Source: Colius striatus
Taxonomy: Eukaryota; Chordata; Aves; Coliiformes; Coliidae
NCBI RefSeq assembly: GCF_028858725.1
Contig: NC_084790.1
Span: 7,366,669-7,430,668, forward strand
Reading direction: 5' to 3'
Length of the DNA stretch: 64,000 nucleotides
Shown: positions 12,501 to 27,500 of the stretch, piece after piece
How positions within the stretch are numbered: position 1 is the first letter of the stretch
How the letters are laid out: the number at the start of each line of letters is the position of its first letter
Position numbers and translations under genes: made by a program
The notes under the pieces: model-generated
The model's input: the letters and a program-made list of their open reading frames with translations, nothing else
What the model was told of the DNA's origin: nothing
Database searches by the model: none

Positions 12501-15500
12501 CAGTCCTGCAATCAAGGTAACAGCCTGTTAATTGAAAGTGCAATTGCAGAGTTACACTACATTATGTAGTTCAGCCAATATGGCCTTTGAATAATCTGAG
12601 TTTGTGGCAGTCATAGTCCTTTGCTTTTTGCAGTCTCACAGCAAGGGGGAGTACTTGCAAGCATGAGAGATTAAAAAGGCCTATAAATTTGTGTGGAGGA
12701 AACGTGAAAATGGAACAAAGTAGGTGAACAGAAATTTATTGCAGAAAGAGTGAAAATGAGGTGAATCTTTTGCCAATTGTATTCAGTATGGAACAGTTCA
12801 GGGTGACTTCTACACCGCAGCCCTTTTTTTTAGAGTAGGCATCAAAAGACTTACTTGTGATTCTAGCATGAATAGAAGTTGCTGTAAAACGAGGCAAGAA
12901 AAATGAGTGTTAAAGAACTTTGAGATACCAACCTAAGAATTCACTGAGGAACATAAAGGTGAAATTGCTGGAGTACTGAAGGGTTTATGTAATTGCATCC
13001 TAAAACTGTTTGTGTCCGAATGCTTGGAGGCAAATAGTGTAAACCTGTCTTCTAAAAAGAGTTTCAGCAAAGATCAGGGAAACGACTAACAAGTGAGATA
13101 TGTTTAGTGGTTGAATTAGTTAAAACGAGAAGGACAGAGTTAGGGAATTAATGTAGAAAAACTATTCTGGGGGATAGACAGTATGGTTTTTATAAAGTAA
13201 AGCTATTTTTTTTCTTTTTTAGCACTCTTTAAAGGAGTTTATGGGCACATGAGGGAGATGTGATATAGTCTTCTCTGTTTTCCAGATGATAATTTATAAG
13301 ATCTCTTGCAAGACTGTTAAAGGTTAAGAAACCACAGATTAAGAAGTGGAGTTGTAGAACTGAGTGGTTTTTGTCCATTTTAAGTAAGTTAAAAGCTAGA
13401 TCACAGTATAATGATGACATCTGTTTTCAGGCTGGAAGATGTCCCAGACATTTTTACTGGTATTTGTGTTGTTGATCCTCTTTTCCAATCCTTTATGAAT
13501 ACTGATAAGATTGTAAAGTTTACTGCTATTCAAAACAGACTGAAAAAAACTCGTAAGAGGAGATTACAAGTGTGGTGTGTAAGTAAGAGTTAAAATAATT
13601 AATAAAATTCCTGCAAGTGTGGGAAGAAACATTAACACAGAGTTATCCTAGCCTCTTGTTGAAATAGAAAGCAGAAAGGTTCTCATTTTGTATGAAAAAA
13701 TAGAACTGTTTCTTTCTCCTATGCTTCAGAGTCAAGTCAAATGTTAGGAATTACAGGGAAGGGAATGGTTAGTGAAACAGAGCACTAACATGTCATTGCT
13801 TTAAGAACATCAGCAGCATAGGGGAATTTCAGTGTGTTTCTGTTACCCATCCACAACTTCTCAAAAAAAAAAAGGGTAGAATGTGATAGACTATTAGTCT
13901 ATCCAAAGGCAGGAAAATGGATCGTATCACAACAAGTAAATATCCTGTAAAGTCAGTTTCCAAGCTGGAGAAGAGATAACTTTGAAATCAGTAAAGTTGC
14001 AAAGGATGTGGAAGATGAATAAAGATTGAGTGTTCTGTTTTCCTATGTGAGGTCTAGTACTGACTAGTACCAGATGAAACTAAAAGATTCAGAACAAACA
14101 AAATAACTTCTGTTTCTCAATGCAACGTGTAAGTTAAGCTATTGTGCCTTGCTGAAATACACTATTAATGCAGAGTTTCCTTGAGTTCACAGAATGTATG
14201 GAAAGTCCTAGAGAATTCTGGGGAAGCATTGCTTTATGCTTAGCCTATCTTACTGGCTGTATCAAGTCAGACAGAAATATGTCTTATGTGTAAATAAATA
14301 TAGCTAATTGAGTTACTCAGAAAGTTCTTGCCCTGGGAAAATGCTGAAGCAGATATCCTCATTCTCTGAGGTGAGGTTCTTCTGTGTGTTGAAGTAATCT
14401 ATACTGTGTAGAAAGTACGAAGTTACTTTTGCACAGGCAGAGTTAAATCCCAGGTTTTAGTAATATTTTTTCTTTAAAACTGAAGTATAAACCACCTTGT
14501 TTATTAAAGGTCATTGTTTCTTTAGAACACAAATTGCAAAAATTTAGCATTCCATTAGTAAGGCCAGCAGCTAGAAAACTGTCAGGCTTTTAACATGTCT
14601 GAGAAGACTTTTCTAAAATTGATCTAAATTTTAAACTTGAATGTATAGAAATTTTACAGAACAATTTCTTCAGCATGATGGAGAGCAATCAAAAACATTG
14701 CTGTAGTAAGTGATGCTCTTATAGACTGAAAAACTGTAGTTGACAAGATTTAAATATATTGGGAACAGTGGTGTTCTTTGTAGTTCCTGCTTCTGTCTTT
14801 ACTCAATGAAACTTTTCTCTGACTTGTCAACAGCTCTTGAGGGTCTTGGAACTTCTGATGATCCCAGTCTTCAGTGGAAGAACCTTATCCTTCAGTTGAA
14901 AGCAGAGGCTTTGATTAAATTAGCTGACGCTGGTGCTGCAGAAGAAGCCATTAAAGCACTCGAGCAGGTATTGGTGACTAAAATTTGTATTTTTTTCACT
15001 TCAAAAAGTGCTGTCATCTTTCTGTACTAAAAGCTCAACCTGTGTATTTCGTCCCTTACCTTGTTTTTTCATTCTGTGATTTAGACAGTTCCTACCAACT
15101 ATAGCGTAATCCAAACTTTCTTTCATTCTTTCTTTCTCCCTTTTTTTAATTTTTGCTACAACTCTTTTTTTCACTCACAATTCTAGTTTTGGAAGCTATG
15201 GCTTTTGGCCTTGTGCTGTCTTGCTTAGTGCTTCTGGGTTCTTGCTAGTTCTGTGGCTGCTCTTCATCTTAATTTGAGTTACTTTTACGTTCCTACTCCT
15301 AGTGGCCTTCATTCACTTGTCATTAGTCATAAGCAAGAGCCTATTACCTCAAGACTGAATGGTTAAGTTTTTTCCCCTCTTTTTTTCCCTGTTAAACTTC
15401 TATACCTTTGTCCTTGCTCTTTATAATCATCTGCCTATCCTCCATTAGTATTATTCCAAGACTTCTCAAGGGTATACTGTCTACATGTTTTCGTGACTTC

Positions 15501-18500
15501 ACGCAGTCTGTCTGCTTTTGACACATTTGATTTTTTAAATGTAGAAGGAGATGAACTTGTTTGTGTCTATGACTTTGTTCCCCAGATTGTGGATGCAAGC
15601 AGTGATCCAATGGTTTTAGCAATCAAAGGTCAGGCTTATCTGAACAAAGGTTTAATGGATCAAGCTTCCAAGGTTAGTTCTTTATTAACCGTGTTGCTAA
15701 GTAAAATTCTTGGTTTCATGGAGGAAATAACTGAAGGAGAATGACATCCTTTTGCAGATTTCACAAGAGCTTCTGTTGTCCCACCCTGATCTGGCTGAGT
15801 CCCATGCTCTAGAGGGTTTCATCCATTATTCCCAAAAGAACTATGAACAGGCAGAAAGAAGGTAGATTTTTTTTTTTCTTTTCTCTAAGAGCGAAATATG
15901 AGGGAAGAATACAATATAGTGATTTGTAACTTTTGAAAGTGTGTCTAATGCAACCTTTGTTCCTTTTACGTAGTTTTCTGAATGCCATTGAAAGAAAGGC
16001 TGAAACTGCAGAATATCATCAGTACTTGGGGCTCACATACTGGTTCATGAGTGATGAGACAAAAAAAGACAAAGGAAAAGCACTCACTCAGTTCTTAAAG
16101 GTAAAGATTGCTTTTACTATTCATGTAGAATTAGTGTTTACCTTTTGTCAGAAACCAAATACAGAACACATGCTGACTAGAAAGACAGACTTAAATATTC
16201 TGTTTAACTTCACAAGGCACTAAAACCTGTAAACCAAGTTCAGTTGTGCAAGAAGACACTGCAGAGAGCTGTACAGATACCTGGATTTTTTTTGCTTTTG
16301 TTTTCCTCTTTTCACTTTGATTTAGGCCAAACATAGTGGTGATTCTCTCAGTCTTCTCCCAAGGGCTGTAAAGTTGAGGCCTCTAGATGATCAGTGTAGA
16401 TCTTTGAAGACATTTTGAAACAGAGAGGGCACATTTAAAACTGTAAAAAAGTGAGGAAGGAAAAAAAATGATAGTGGTGTTAGTGTTTCCATGTCTATCC
16501 AAGGAAGTAATTGCAGACCCCCGAGACTTATATACTCTTCTAATCTTTGGGATTTTGGTAGTTGTGACTTTTTCTCTGAACATAAGACCGTGAATCCAAA
16601 AGATTTAATCTGAAATTTGTATTTGGAATGTGTAATTGTACAGAACAAGGCTGTAGGTACGGTAAACTAACTCTATAGCTTCATGATAGATGTTCGCATC
16701 TCAAATCATTGCCTGCTGTTTGCACTTCAGTAACAGTAGGGCATACTGGAGAATGTAGTTGTAATGAACAATACTTACGATTCTAAGTAAAGTAGCATAT
16801 GAAAATTACATGATGTAGTAAAACATTGTTTTGTTCTAGCACAACTGAATTGTTAGTATTTCATGTACAAAATACTATGTGTCATGAAGTCTGTAACAGA
16901 TTCTGCAGATATTTAAAGCACAGGTCATCTCTGAAATCTTTTATAAATTTGACAACTCAGATGTATCACAGAAAGAACTTAAATAAGTTGATAAGCAGAT
17001 ACTGATCAAGTAGTTTTCACTTGATTTGTCCATCAGTATAATCCTTCAAAATGCTGTCTTGTACTGTGTTCATATTTCCTTACAGGCTGCAAAATTGGAC
17101 AGCTACTTGGGAAGTGTCTTTTGTTATTTAGGTAACTACTACAGGGACGTCGCTGGAGACAAAAGTAGAGCTCGTGGCTGCTATAAAAAGGCTTTTGAAC
17201 TGGATGGAACAGATGAAAAATCAGGAGCAGCAGCTGTAGACTTAAGTGTGGAACTTGGAGACGTGGTATTGTACATTCAGGGTTTTGATTTACTGCTGTT
17301 TTGTTTTTCTCTTAATTCTGCTCTCTGAGGAATCACTTCAGATTTCTCCTGTATTAGAAAATGAGATCTGAAAACAGGTGTTCTGTCATTGCTTAGCAGC
17401 TTTCATAGTTGGACCTGCTTCAATTTTATGCTTCAGTTCCAAATTAAGTCTATGTGGGGAGAAGGTTAAGGAGTATCAAGCATAATATTGTAGTGGTCAC
17501 ATATGTGGTTTGGATGAAAGATTTTTTTTCAGTAGGGAGCATGAAGAGAAAGTTAGTTTTCTTTTTATTAAAGTCATGACACTTCTTTTCTCCATTCTCT
17601 ACCTCGTTGCTTTCAGGAAAAGAACAAATTCATGAGGACATGTAGAAACACTTGTTATATAACATTGTATAAAAAGTTTTTTGCCTTTAATATTATAGAG
17701 CAAGAAAGCAACTCATACTTTTGATAGGCTCCATTTGAACATTTGGAAAGTCAATCTCAGTATCTGACTTGCTGCAAATACTTATGTCCTTCTCTAGTTT
17801 GAAAAAAAATGTCTATAGAAAACTGTAGGAAGCTGCTGCCTATTTGTAAGGAGAGATATGTAAGAAATAATCATGTCTTTAGATCTGAGTAATTTCCTCC
17901 TCTATTCTGCCACTCAGCCTGCCAGCTTTAAAAAGCCCCTGTAACATTTCTGCATTACAGTAATTAACAGATAAGACAGTTTAATGGATTAAGACTATGC
18001 TTTAACAGGAACTTTGTTCTTTCTATATAAAAATGTTTAGTAATCGGGCATTTTTGGTGCTTAGGACGCTGCTCTGTCCATCCTGAATGAGGTGACTCAA
18101 AAAACAAGTACTGGCACAGCAAAGTGGGCCTGGCTTCATCGTGGGCTTTACTACCTGAGAACTGGTCAGCCATCAAAAGCAGTGACTGAGTAAGAGAACT
18201 AGTGGATGGTTTAAGTCATTCTTTATAAAATCACAATAAAATGGTCTTTGATCTTAGCAAGTTTTGAAAATAAGTTAGCTGATGATAGGATGACCTGTAC
18301 TAAGCAATGGGAAATGGGCCTCAGGACTCTGTCTATCTTCAGTTCCAGAATTAGCACAATGTAGTTTTTTTCAACACAGCAGTGTTCTGTACTAAGAAGC
18401 CTGGTGACAGGCGTGTCATAGACAAGCACGGTGTAGCACTGAATAATGAGCCAAGATTAGCTACAATGTCTAAACTTGTATAATGTGTTCTGAAGAAGAA

Positions 18501-21500
18501 AACACTACTATGCTGTCTCTAAAAGTTCTGTGTAATTGTGTGTTTGTGTCCTCAGAATGTAGAATACAAAGAAGGAATTTGTTTAGGTTGATGTATCACC
18601 TTCTATTAAAATAAGTTTTTACCTTGATATCTTCAGTTTGCAGGCAGCTCTCAGGGCTGATCCAAAGGATTCCAACTGCTGGGAGTCTCTAGGGGAGGCT
18701 TACTTGGGCAGAGGTAGCTACTTAACAGCTCTAAAGTCCTTCAGGAAAGCAAGTGAGCTGAACCCAGAGCTCACATACAGCATTTACAAAGCTGCAGCAG
18801 TGGAGCAGATTCTAGGCAAATACGAAAGTGCTATAGCTACCTATCAACAAATCTTAAAGAAGACAGAAGACTATGTGCTTGCACTGAAAGGTAATGTATC
18901 TGAATTTAAAAGTCTTAACTTTTTCTCCTTCTATGCACTAGTGCTTCTGACTAGTGCTTCTAGTCTTGTGGACATGTTCTTGGTGTATTGAGGTTTTTCT
19001 GCATGGAAGGATAGAGCTGCATTTTGAGTATGTTGAATACTGTGAGCCACTGCGTGAAAACTAGTGTGTAGTATTCTACAAACACCTGAAGAGCTCTTAA
19101 GCTGTGATACACGGGAGCGGTGATTTCTCTTTTAAGTACATACAAAAGGTAGCTATTCTGAGGTAGCTACCAAGCCAAATGGATAGAAGAATTAAGATAG
19201 GCAGGAAAAGTCAGCTAATGGTGCTGCAATTTCACCTACACAAACACTTGTCTCAACAGGCAATGAAGTCAGGCTGCCATTTCAAAGAGGTGGGCTATAC
19301 TGATTTTCTGCTGTTCGTGACCATGCATTCCTCACTTTTTGTTTTGGCCCTGGTGATTCAGACTCTCTGAGCTTCAAGTGATGACAAATAGCACTGGAAT
19401 ATTGCAAGATATCTCTTTGTCATCTGAAAGAGCTAGAGGGTGATTGTCCCTCTACCTCATCCTTCATAATTTTGTCTCTTGGACTTTGCCAGACTAAACT
19501 GTCATGGCAAAAGCTACAAGTTGGAACATTGGGATGTTTGCAGATTGGCAGTTGTTTTACTAGTTGTTGGACAAGAAGGCAGTAGCAGGCTGCAGCAGCA
19601 ATTTGTAGAGATATTGTTTAGAAGTGTGCATGTGTATATAGCTTTTTTTAGTGTCTGTAAGAGACACTTGACACCGTTACCTAGAATAAAATGCTTCGGT
19701 GATGGGGTATAAGCATGTGGTATCAAGGTTTCCAACCCTATAGTAGCCTCTATATGTATTCTTATATCTCCTAAGTCTTCTCCCACAATCCCTTTTATCC
19801 TTATCTCTGATTTGTTAGCTCTAGATCCTACTTTGAGTCCCAGTCTTTACTTTCTTAAAGACTACTGAATGTTTAGTGTGATATACTGTCTTTTGTAGTC
19901 CTTCTTAAAACTCTCTGAAACAAACATCTGTATTGTTTTGATACTCTTCTGATCAGTTTAGATAGTTTCTGAATTGAACTTTTGGAAGCATAGTCTCCTA
20001 GTAAGAGGATAATGATACTGATGTTGCTTGAATGCATTTCTTTGTGTTTCACTTTTTTGTTACTAAATTGGTGTGTTAATTCTGCCCTGCTTCAACATAT
20101 CTTTTAGTGTATAACTTTGAGGAATAAAACCAGTTTTGTTTTTAGATTACCAAGCTTTTTGACATTTAAAAAGCTCATAGAATCACAGAATCTTAAGGGT
20201 TGGAAGGGACCTTGAAAGATCATCTACTCCAACTCCCCTGCTAGAGCAGGACTATGTAGAGGAGGTCACACAGGAACCAGGTGGGTTTTGAATGTCCCCA
20301 GAGAAGGAGACTCAACAAGTTATGTGGGAAGCCTGTTCCAGTGAATCGTGATATTGAGACTTCTCTGTGGTCAAGACAAATACTAAGTGGGAGCATGATA
20401 AAGATGCCTGAAAAACATGACTGTGACTATATGTACAAGTTAGCATGAGGAAGGTAGCTTCAGAGCTGTGAAAGTAAGTAACACGTAGCTAGTGACTTAC
20501 TGCGAGACTGAATCAGTGCTGGTGCCAGCAAATTATAAACCAGTCATCTTATTGGTTCCAAAATACTAGAAATTGTGGTATTAGATGCAGTTCCTTTTTA
20601 ACAATTGGATTTATTACCATATATGGTGAGCTGATCCTAACTGGACACCAGGTGCCCATCAGGTCATTCTGTCACTGCTTTCCGTAGCAAGACAGGGCTG
20701 GGAGAGAAAATACAATGGACAAAACTCATTGGCCAAGGTAAACTGTTTAATAAAGCAAAACCAAAGACCACATGTGGAAGCAAAGGAAAACAAAAGATTT
20801 ATTCTCTATTTCCCATCAGCAGGCAATGTCCAACCAATTCCTAGGTGGTACGCCTTCAGTACATGAAGGAGTTGCTCCAGAAGACAAACACTGTAATAAC
20901 AAATGCCACCCCTCTCCTCCTTCACTCAGTTTTTAATGGTGACCTGGCATTACATGGTACAGAATATCTCTTTGGTCAGCTTGGGTCAGCAGTCATGACC
21001 ATGTCTCCCAAGATCTTGCCTACTCCAAGCTTCCTGGAGAAGGGGAAGAATGTTGGAGAGACGGCCTTGATGCTGTGCCAGCACTGCTCAGCAGTGGCCA
21101 AAACATGGGACTGTTATCAGCACCTTTCTAGCTACCAATACACAGCACGACACTATGAGGGCAGCTGTGGGAAAAATAACTTCATCTCAGCCAGACCCAA
21201 TACACCATGTGAAGTAAATTCTTACATAAATTAAATAATGTTGTTTTCACTTCTTCTTCAAAGCAGTCTTTCTCTTTACCTACCATTCTTCTTTTTGTGT
21301 TTTGGCAATGGTTTTTGATTCCTCCTATAAACCAGAAGTTGATGTGTTTGGCAAAGACTTGGCAATGAGAGCAGATTTCTAATGAGGGCTTTACTTACTA
21401 TTTGAGGGTTTTTAAAATAATTAGTAGGTTTATTTTATTGTTGAAATTATTCTGCAGTTCACACTGGATGGTATAGGTTAAAAGCAAAGTTGTGAGCACT

Positions 21501-24500
21501 GTGGGTCTTCTGATTTTGGCGTAACATTTGCAGGTTATAAATCTTTATATCAAGGAGAACACCAAGGAATCTTCCACTCTCCACCTCCTTTATCAAGCAT
21601 ATTATAAATAATCTCTTTTCATTGAGGATACTTTGTCTTATTTTCAGGACTGGGTGAGTGCTATCTCATGCTGGCAAGATCAGCCCTTGATAACTATTTT
21701 GATAGGAAGGCTGTGGATTATATACAGCAGGCTCTTGAATTTTTTACAAGGTTAGTACTAAATAATCAGTTATTTGGTTCCCACTGAGATTGTGAATTGA
21801 CTGATAAAAGGGCTAAGTGTTTGAGGATTTTCAGTTAAACTAAATGAAATGGAAACTAGATTAAATGGACCAGGCTTCTAATCTAGGAATAAGAATGTGC
21901 TTATTTAAAACAGTTTGGATAACATACTCTGGACTTAGGCTGCTTGCATGAGTGTTAATTAGAGTTTTGCATTTTCTGTTTAAAGATTCAGAGTCTTCTG
22001 ATTATAACACAAGTGTGAAGTGACATACAATTCTCTCCAGCAGTCCTCCTGTAGATATGGGGCTGGAAGGGAGATTTCTGTCAAAATTGTACATGAGAGG
22101 AAATTGTTCCTTCCCTCCCTCAATCTTTTTGTTTTGCATTTTGTACCAAATGCTTTAGTGTCCTAAATTAAACCTTGGGATAGCTGCTTTATGGGAGAAG
22201 GTCCATCAGGTTTCTGCAGATAAGTCATGTCTTGTAATATATCGTGACACTGCCCTGAAATGCAAGAGTGGGTGTAGTCAGCCAACATGTTGATAGATAA
22301 TGGCTGGTTTTCAGAAGTGACTCTTAGTCCCAGCAATGTTGGGGATACATTGATATTCTTTCATTTCTCTTTTTAAAAAAGAAACCACACTGATTAATTT
22401 TATTTGCACTTGTACTACTCTTCAAAGTGGTGAACTTCCCTTTAGAAAAAGATATTGAAGTGTCTGAAGGATTGTGTGGGTTTTCTATATCATTAACTAC
22501 AGGGCAACAAAGTACCATCCTGATGTGTCTTGCCTCTGGAAACTGCTCGGCGATACGTGTACTAGCGTGCATGTTATTTCACCACCCAAAGTGAATGTCC
22601 AAGTTCTAGGATCGCTTCTGGGTAAAAATGCAGACAAACAGGTGCTGAAGAAAAGTGAACTGCTCAGACTGGGAGGAAGGTAATAGTTTTTTTTATTGAC
22701 AAGAGCTTCTATACATCCTGAGGCTCTATAGAAAGTATTCAAGACTATTTCATTTCTAGAAAATGAAAGACATGATGATCTGTTCACACCTGAATAGTGA
22801 GCTAAGATTAACATGTGGTCTCACACAAATTACACTGCTTATTTCAGAGTATGTTTTCCCGATTGCCATAGTGGCTATCAACACTTCTTCTAGCACCTGG
22901 TCTTCTTGTTTTTGTCTTCAGAGCATGGCTACTTGCTGCCTTTTATTCAACAAATTGTGCCTCTTTAAATGGAAGGGTTGCAATAGTTGCTAATTCTCCC
23001 AGGACTACTGAAGTCCAAGATAGTACTTTAAGCTTTCTGTATGTACTTCTGTCTTACAAAAATGTCATCAATTCTTGCCCTAGGCATGGGTTCTAGAGAA
23101 CATTGGAAGAGGGAATTCCTTGTTTCTGTCCCTGGAAGCTCATGATGGTAGAAAATACTTGTAGTATTTCTCTAGCCTTTTCTGTGACTCCTTCTGGCCT
23201 GTCTGCAATTGAATGTGTAGGGCAGGAAATGCATCAGCTGAGTAAATGTCAGCCACAAAATGTAAAGTTGTACTTCCTAGGGGAAGTCTGATTAGCTGTA
23301 AAAATGTCTAGTTTAAAGTAAAAGCCTGAGTATTGCAGCTGAAGTAGTTTTGATTTGATTGGCATTTGTGGCTTCACAAGTGATGGGTGCTACAGGCTAC
23401 CTTTTAGACCAAGATAGATTCTATGAGTATAACTGTCTGAATGAAAATCAGTTAGGTGATGTTTGCTTTTCATTCTTGTCTGGTTTTGTTTGTGTTTACA
23501 TATGTTTGCTTGGAAAAGCACCTTTATCTATTTCTTCAGCTTTCTGCTCTTAGTGTAGAGAGACTTGGAGTAACATTCCTGTGATTCATATTTCTGTAGG
23601 TGTTATGGCAGAGCTTTAAAACTGATGCCTTTGCCTAGCATATGGTGCGATCTTGGAATAAATTATTATCGACAAGCGGAGCACCTCACAGCAGTGGGCA
23701 CTGACACGAATGAGATCAGCGAGCTGCTGGAGAAATCATTACAGGTATTGCCCGTTTTTCCTGTTACATTCTTTAAAATTTAAGTCACTATTGGCATTTT
23801 GCATACTCTCTCTGTCCTAAATAAAACCTACATCTCTGAATAAGTAAGTGGATAAGGTCTTAATTTTTGCTTTTGTAATGATTATAATCCACATTTGATT
23901 TTTTTTGTAGTGTCTCAAAAAAGCTGTGAGGCTTGACAGCAAAAATCATCTTTATTGGAATGCACTTGGTGTAGTTGCTTCCTGTACTGGTAAGTCTTCA
24001 ACAAAACCCCTAGCTCCGTAATATCTTAGATTAGATGGCAACTTGACTGATGGTGTTTATGAAAATCAATTGAGTCTAGCTTTTTTTTTTTTTCCCCCCC
24101 CTCCAGCTATTGGGAATTATGCTCTTGCTCAACATTCGTTCATCAAATCTGTTCAAGCTGAGCAAACTGTAAGTGCTGTAGGCAGCTGCCATCTGTTTGA
24201 AGTGGGCATTTAAAACTTTTTTCCCCTTTTATTTTGAATATAGTGTTATTTTTTAATATAGTGGTATACATATATATATAGTGATAGTACATTTGTTTTA
24301 ACTTTATTTGTTCTGTCTAGAGTGTTGTTGCTTGGACCAACTTGGGAGTTTTGTATCTGGCAACTGGAAACGTGGAGGTAACTCTTTCCTAGCCTCAAAT
24401 GTAGTTTTTCTTTCCACTTTTTTTGGTTTTTAAGAGAGTATATGCAGGTGGAAGTGTCAGCAAACATTGAAGAATGTACCACTCAGACTCACGAAACTTA

Positions 24501-27500
24501 CTTCATTTGAAAGAAATCTATTTGTCACCTGTACCTTACCTGAGACACGCAAATGAATTAAGTATTTCTTCTGGAGGTTATAAGGTTGAGCTGAATTGGT
24601 GAGGTTGCTTTCCCAGCAAGTGAGTGGAATGAGAAGTGTTTGGAAGGACTGCGACGTGGTCAGTCAGATTAGTGCACACCAGGTTTGACCAAGAACCGTT
24701 AGTTGTAGATCATAAACTGAACTTTCATGTTTTGACTTTCCTGTCAGCTACTTTCTGCTCATCATCTGATAAGCAGATTCACTGTAATTCTGTGCAGCCT
24801 TCAGAGTTTCACTATAGAAAAGTTAGAGTATACTTTTGAAGCCCAGAGTTCTTATGCAGCTAAACCTGCATCCTGTCCTATTTGCTTGTCAGAATTACAG
24901 AAGTTTTGTTTAGTTGGTAATGTGATAATCAGAATTATTTTTAATAAAAGTAACTTGACACTGCAGACTGCTTACTGCTACTAATGCTAAGACTTTCTTC
25001 ACCTTAGGCTGTATTGAGGAAGAATCTAAACTGCATCCTAACATATGCAGTCATAGGAAAAAGAGAATTTGTGGGTGTTAATTAGTTTTACCATTTTGAA
25101 ATTGTGTTTGTTTAACTGTTTGCACGAGGGAAAAGCAGAGTTCCAAAACTGGATCCTCCAAGAGTCAGATTTGAAAACAATAATTGTTTTCAGAGGTAAT
25201 CCATCTACTGGGCTGTTTAGTTGTTATAAGAAGATTGTGTATTTGAAAGGGAGGAGAACTCTGATCTTGTAAAGATTTTTCAAATTTTGTTTTACTTTCT
25301 AAAGAAGACTAGACTGGCTTGTTTCTCTGGGCAATGCATTGTTCTCTTTGACATAGTAGATATTTTCAGTAATGACCTAATTTTGTCCAGGAGATCTCTT
25401 CAGTACTACTGCATGTCAATAACTGTGTATGCTGAAAAGTGCTCTGTTACCATGCCAGACAGTTTAATAACGCTGTTATCTCTGGTTCTACAGCAAGCTC
25501 ATGAAGCCTTCAAGGTGGCCCAGTCACTGGAGCCTTCTTATTTACTGTGTTGGATTGGGCAGGTAAGATGAAATAATATTGTGCACCAAAACCATTTGTT
25601 AGTCAGAGAGAGGACTTGGACTCCACTGTAATAGCTGGCACTTAAGCATGTTACTGAATATTAAATGTTTTAAGTAAAGGAGATTTCTGCTTCTGCTGAG
25701 GGTGGATGTGACCCTTTGTTTCCACAGTGATATACAGTGGAAGCTGCATTCATCAGATGTCTTTTTTGGCTGATGTTTGAGTTCTGTAAGGAACTAGCTA
25801 TTAGAAAAAAAACACTGGTTCTGCTCAGAGGCTCTTATAAAAAATAAGCATTGTCAGCAAAACAACGTTTTTTATAAAGTGCTAGTTACTGCAGCCTCAG
25901 CTGTACCCCTAGCTCATTATGTGACACTGCTAACTCCCTTCTCAGTACCCTGCTTCTGCTACCACTGTTAGAAATCTTTAATGTACCTGAGCAAAAAGCA
26001 GTTCCTACTTGGGAAGTCCCTTCCCCGCCAACCACTGATGGCTGGGTACACTCCCACTGGTATCTCAGCCATCTGTGAAGAGTAGAAATACTTGTGAATC
26101 ATGCTTTTATAATGACTGTAGGTGCACTTTGAAATCCCATGCTGCTGACTTGATAATAATGTCTAATTGAAACTGGATTCTAGGGAAGAACTAGTGCTAT
26201 CACATGTTGAAATGTCTCCTGTCAGATGTTTTAAGTTGTACTGTCACACACAAAATCTTTGTCCTGAAGAGTGTAAAACATCAGCAGAAGACCTTCAGTT
26301 TCAAGTACTGATACAGTGGAAATTGCTTATGCTTCCTTTAATTGTGTTCATTTTGTCCCTTGACCTAACACTTCTTTGAGAGTATGAGGGAAAGAAAGTG
26401 TCCTCATGTTAAATGCTTAACACGTGCAGTAACATATGCTGAGCTTCTTGTTAGTGTCATAATTTTTCAAGTGTGTGACTACAGCAGCTCTTGCTTCTCT
26501 GTAGGCTCTTATTGCAGAGATGGTGGGCAGCTGTGATGCTATGGATCTCTTCAGGCACACAACTGAACTCGGTATGCATGTAAGTATCACAGTTGTATGG
26601 TTCTGAAGTTTCTGTGTATCTAACTTCTCTACTCAGGTGATGTAATTTTTAAAAAAATAAGCATGTCTCGAATGGTGAAACTTCCATGTTGTTGTTCCTG
26701 GCTTGTGCTGGCACTGAATAGCAGATGGTTATTTTATTAAGTTCTTTAGTCCCAGTAGTCTAAGAAATCATATCTCTAAGACATGAAAAACATTCTTGAT
26801 GTTCCACAGAACTGGAAGATCAAAGGCATAACTTACAACTCTTCCAGGAGAAGGGAAGGATATCATCAGTACCCTGTGTTCTAAGAAAGTGAAGGACTTT
26901 ACATTCCCTTGTAGCTTTTTTCATCTGTTATCCCTCCAGCACAAGTGATGTGTTAATGTAAGAATTCTCTTTGTACAGAGAACAAGTTGAAACTGTGTTG
27001 GGAGTAATTCAGTTTGGCATTTTCTTCCGCTTAAAACTGATGCAGATTTTTACACAAGTCTACCTTAAAACACAGAGTTGTTATTATAATCTTTAATTAT
27101 TTCACTGTTGCTTGAGCAGGTTTAATGATTCCTATTTTGGGGATTTTTGTTTGTTTCTTAAGACTGAGGGAGCAAAAGGCTATGCCCACTGGGTGTGTTC
27201 AACACTGCTGGATAAAAGAAACAGAGAGACTGAACTATATCAGTACAACATTGTTCAAATGAATGCTATTCCAACGGCCCATGTGGTCTTGAGCAAATAT
27301 ACAGGTAGGTAATTTCAGTGTCTCACTTACCTGTCAAGCCAAAGAAATCCATTCAGAGTGAATGGATCCCTCTATACTAGTTCTGGCAAAGAGTGATCTG
27401 GCTGGGTTGGGGAGTGGTTTTTGAACTGGGTAGGTGAGACATGGATTTTTATGGTCATACAAAGATGAAATAGATGTGAGGTCTGTCTTCCTACTCATTC

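Larger units (their letters stand above)
16101..18636. other. SKIC3 introns 13-15
   Basis: Intron sequence between exons 13 and 16. It is AT-rich and unique, and nothing was recognised. Confidence 0.5.

Noticed and set aside
20845..21234. 129-codon + strand frame
   Set aside because: It lies within the diverged LTR at 20623-21207 and does not read like a protein.
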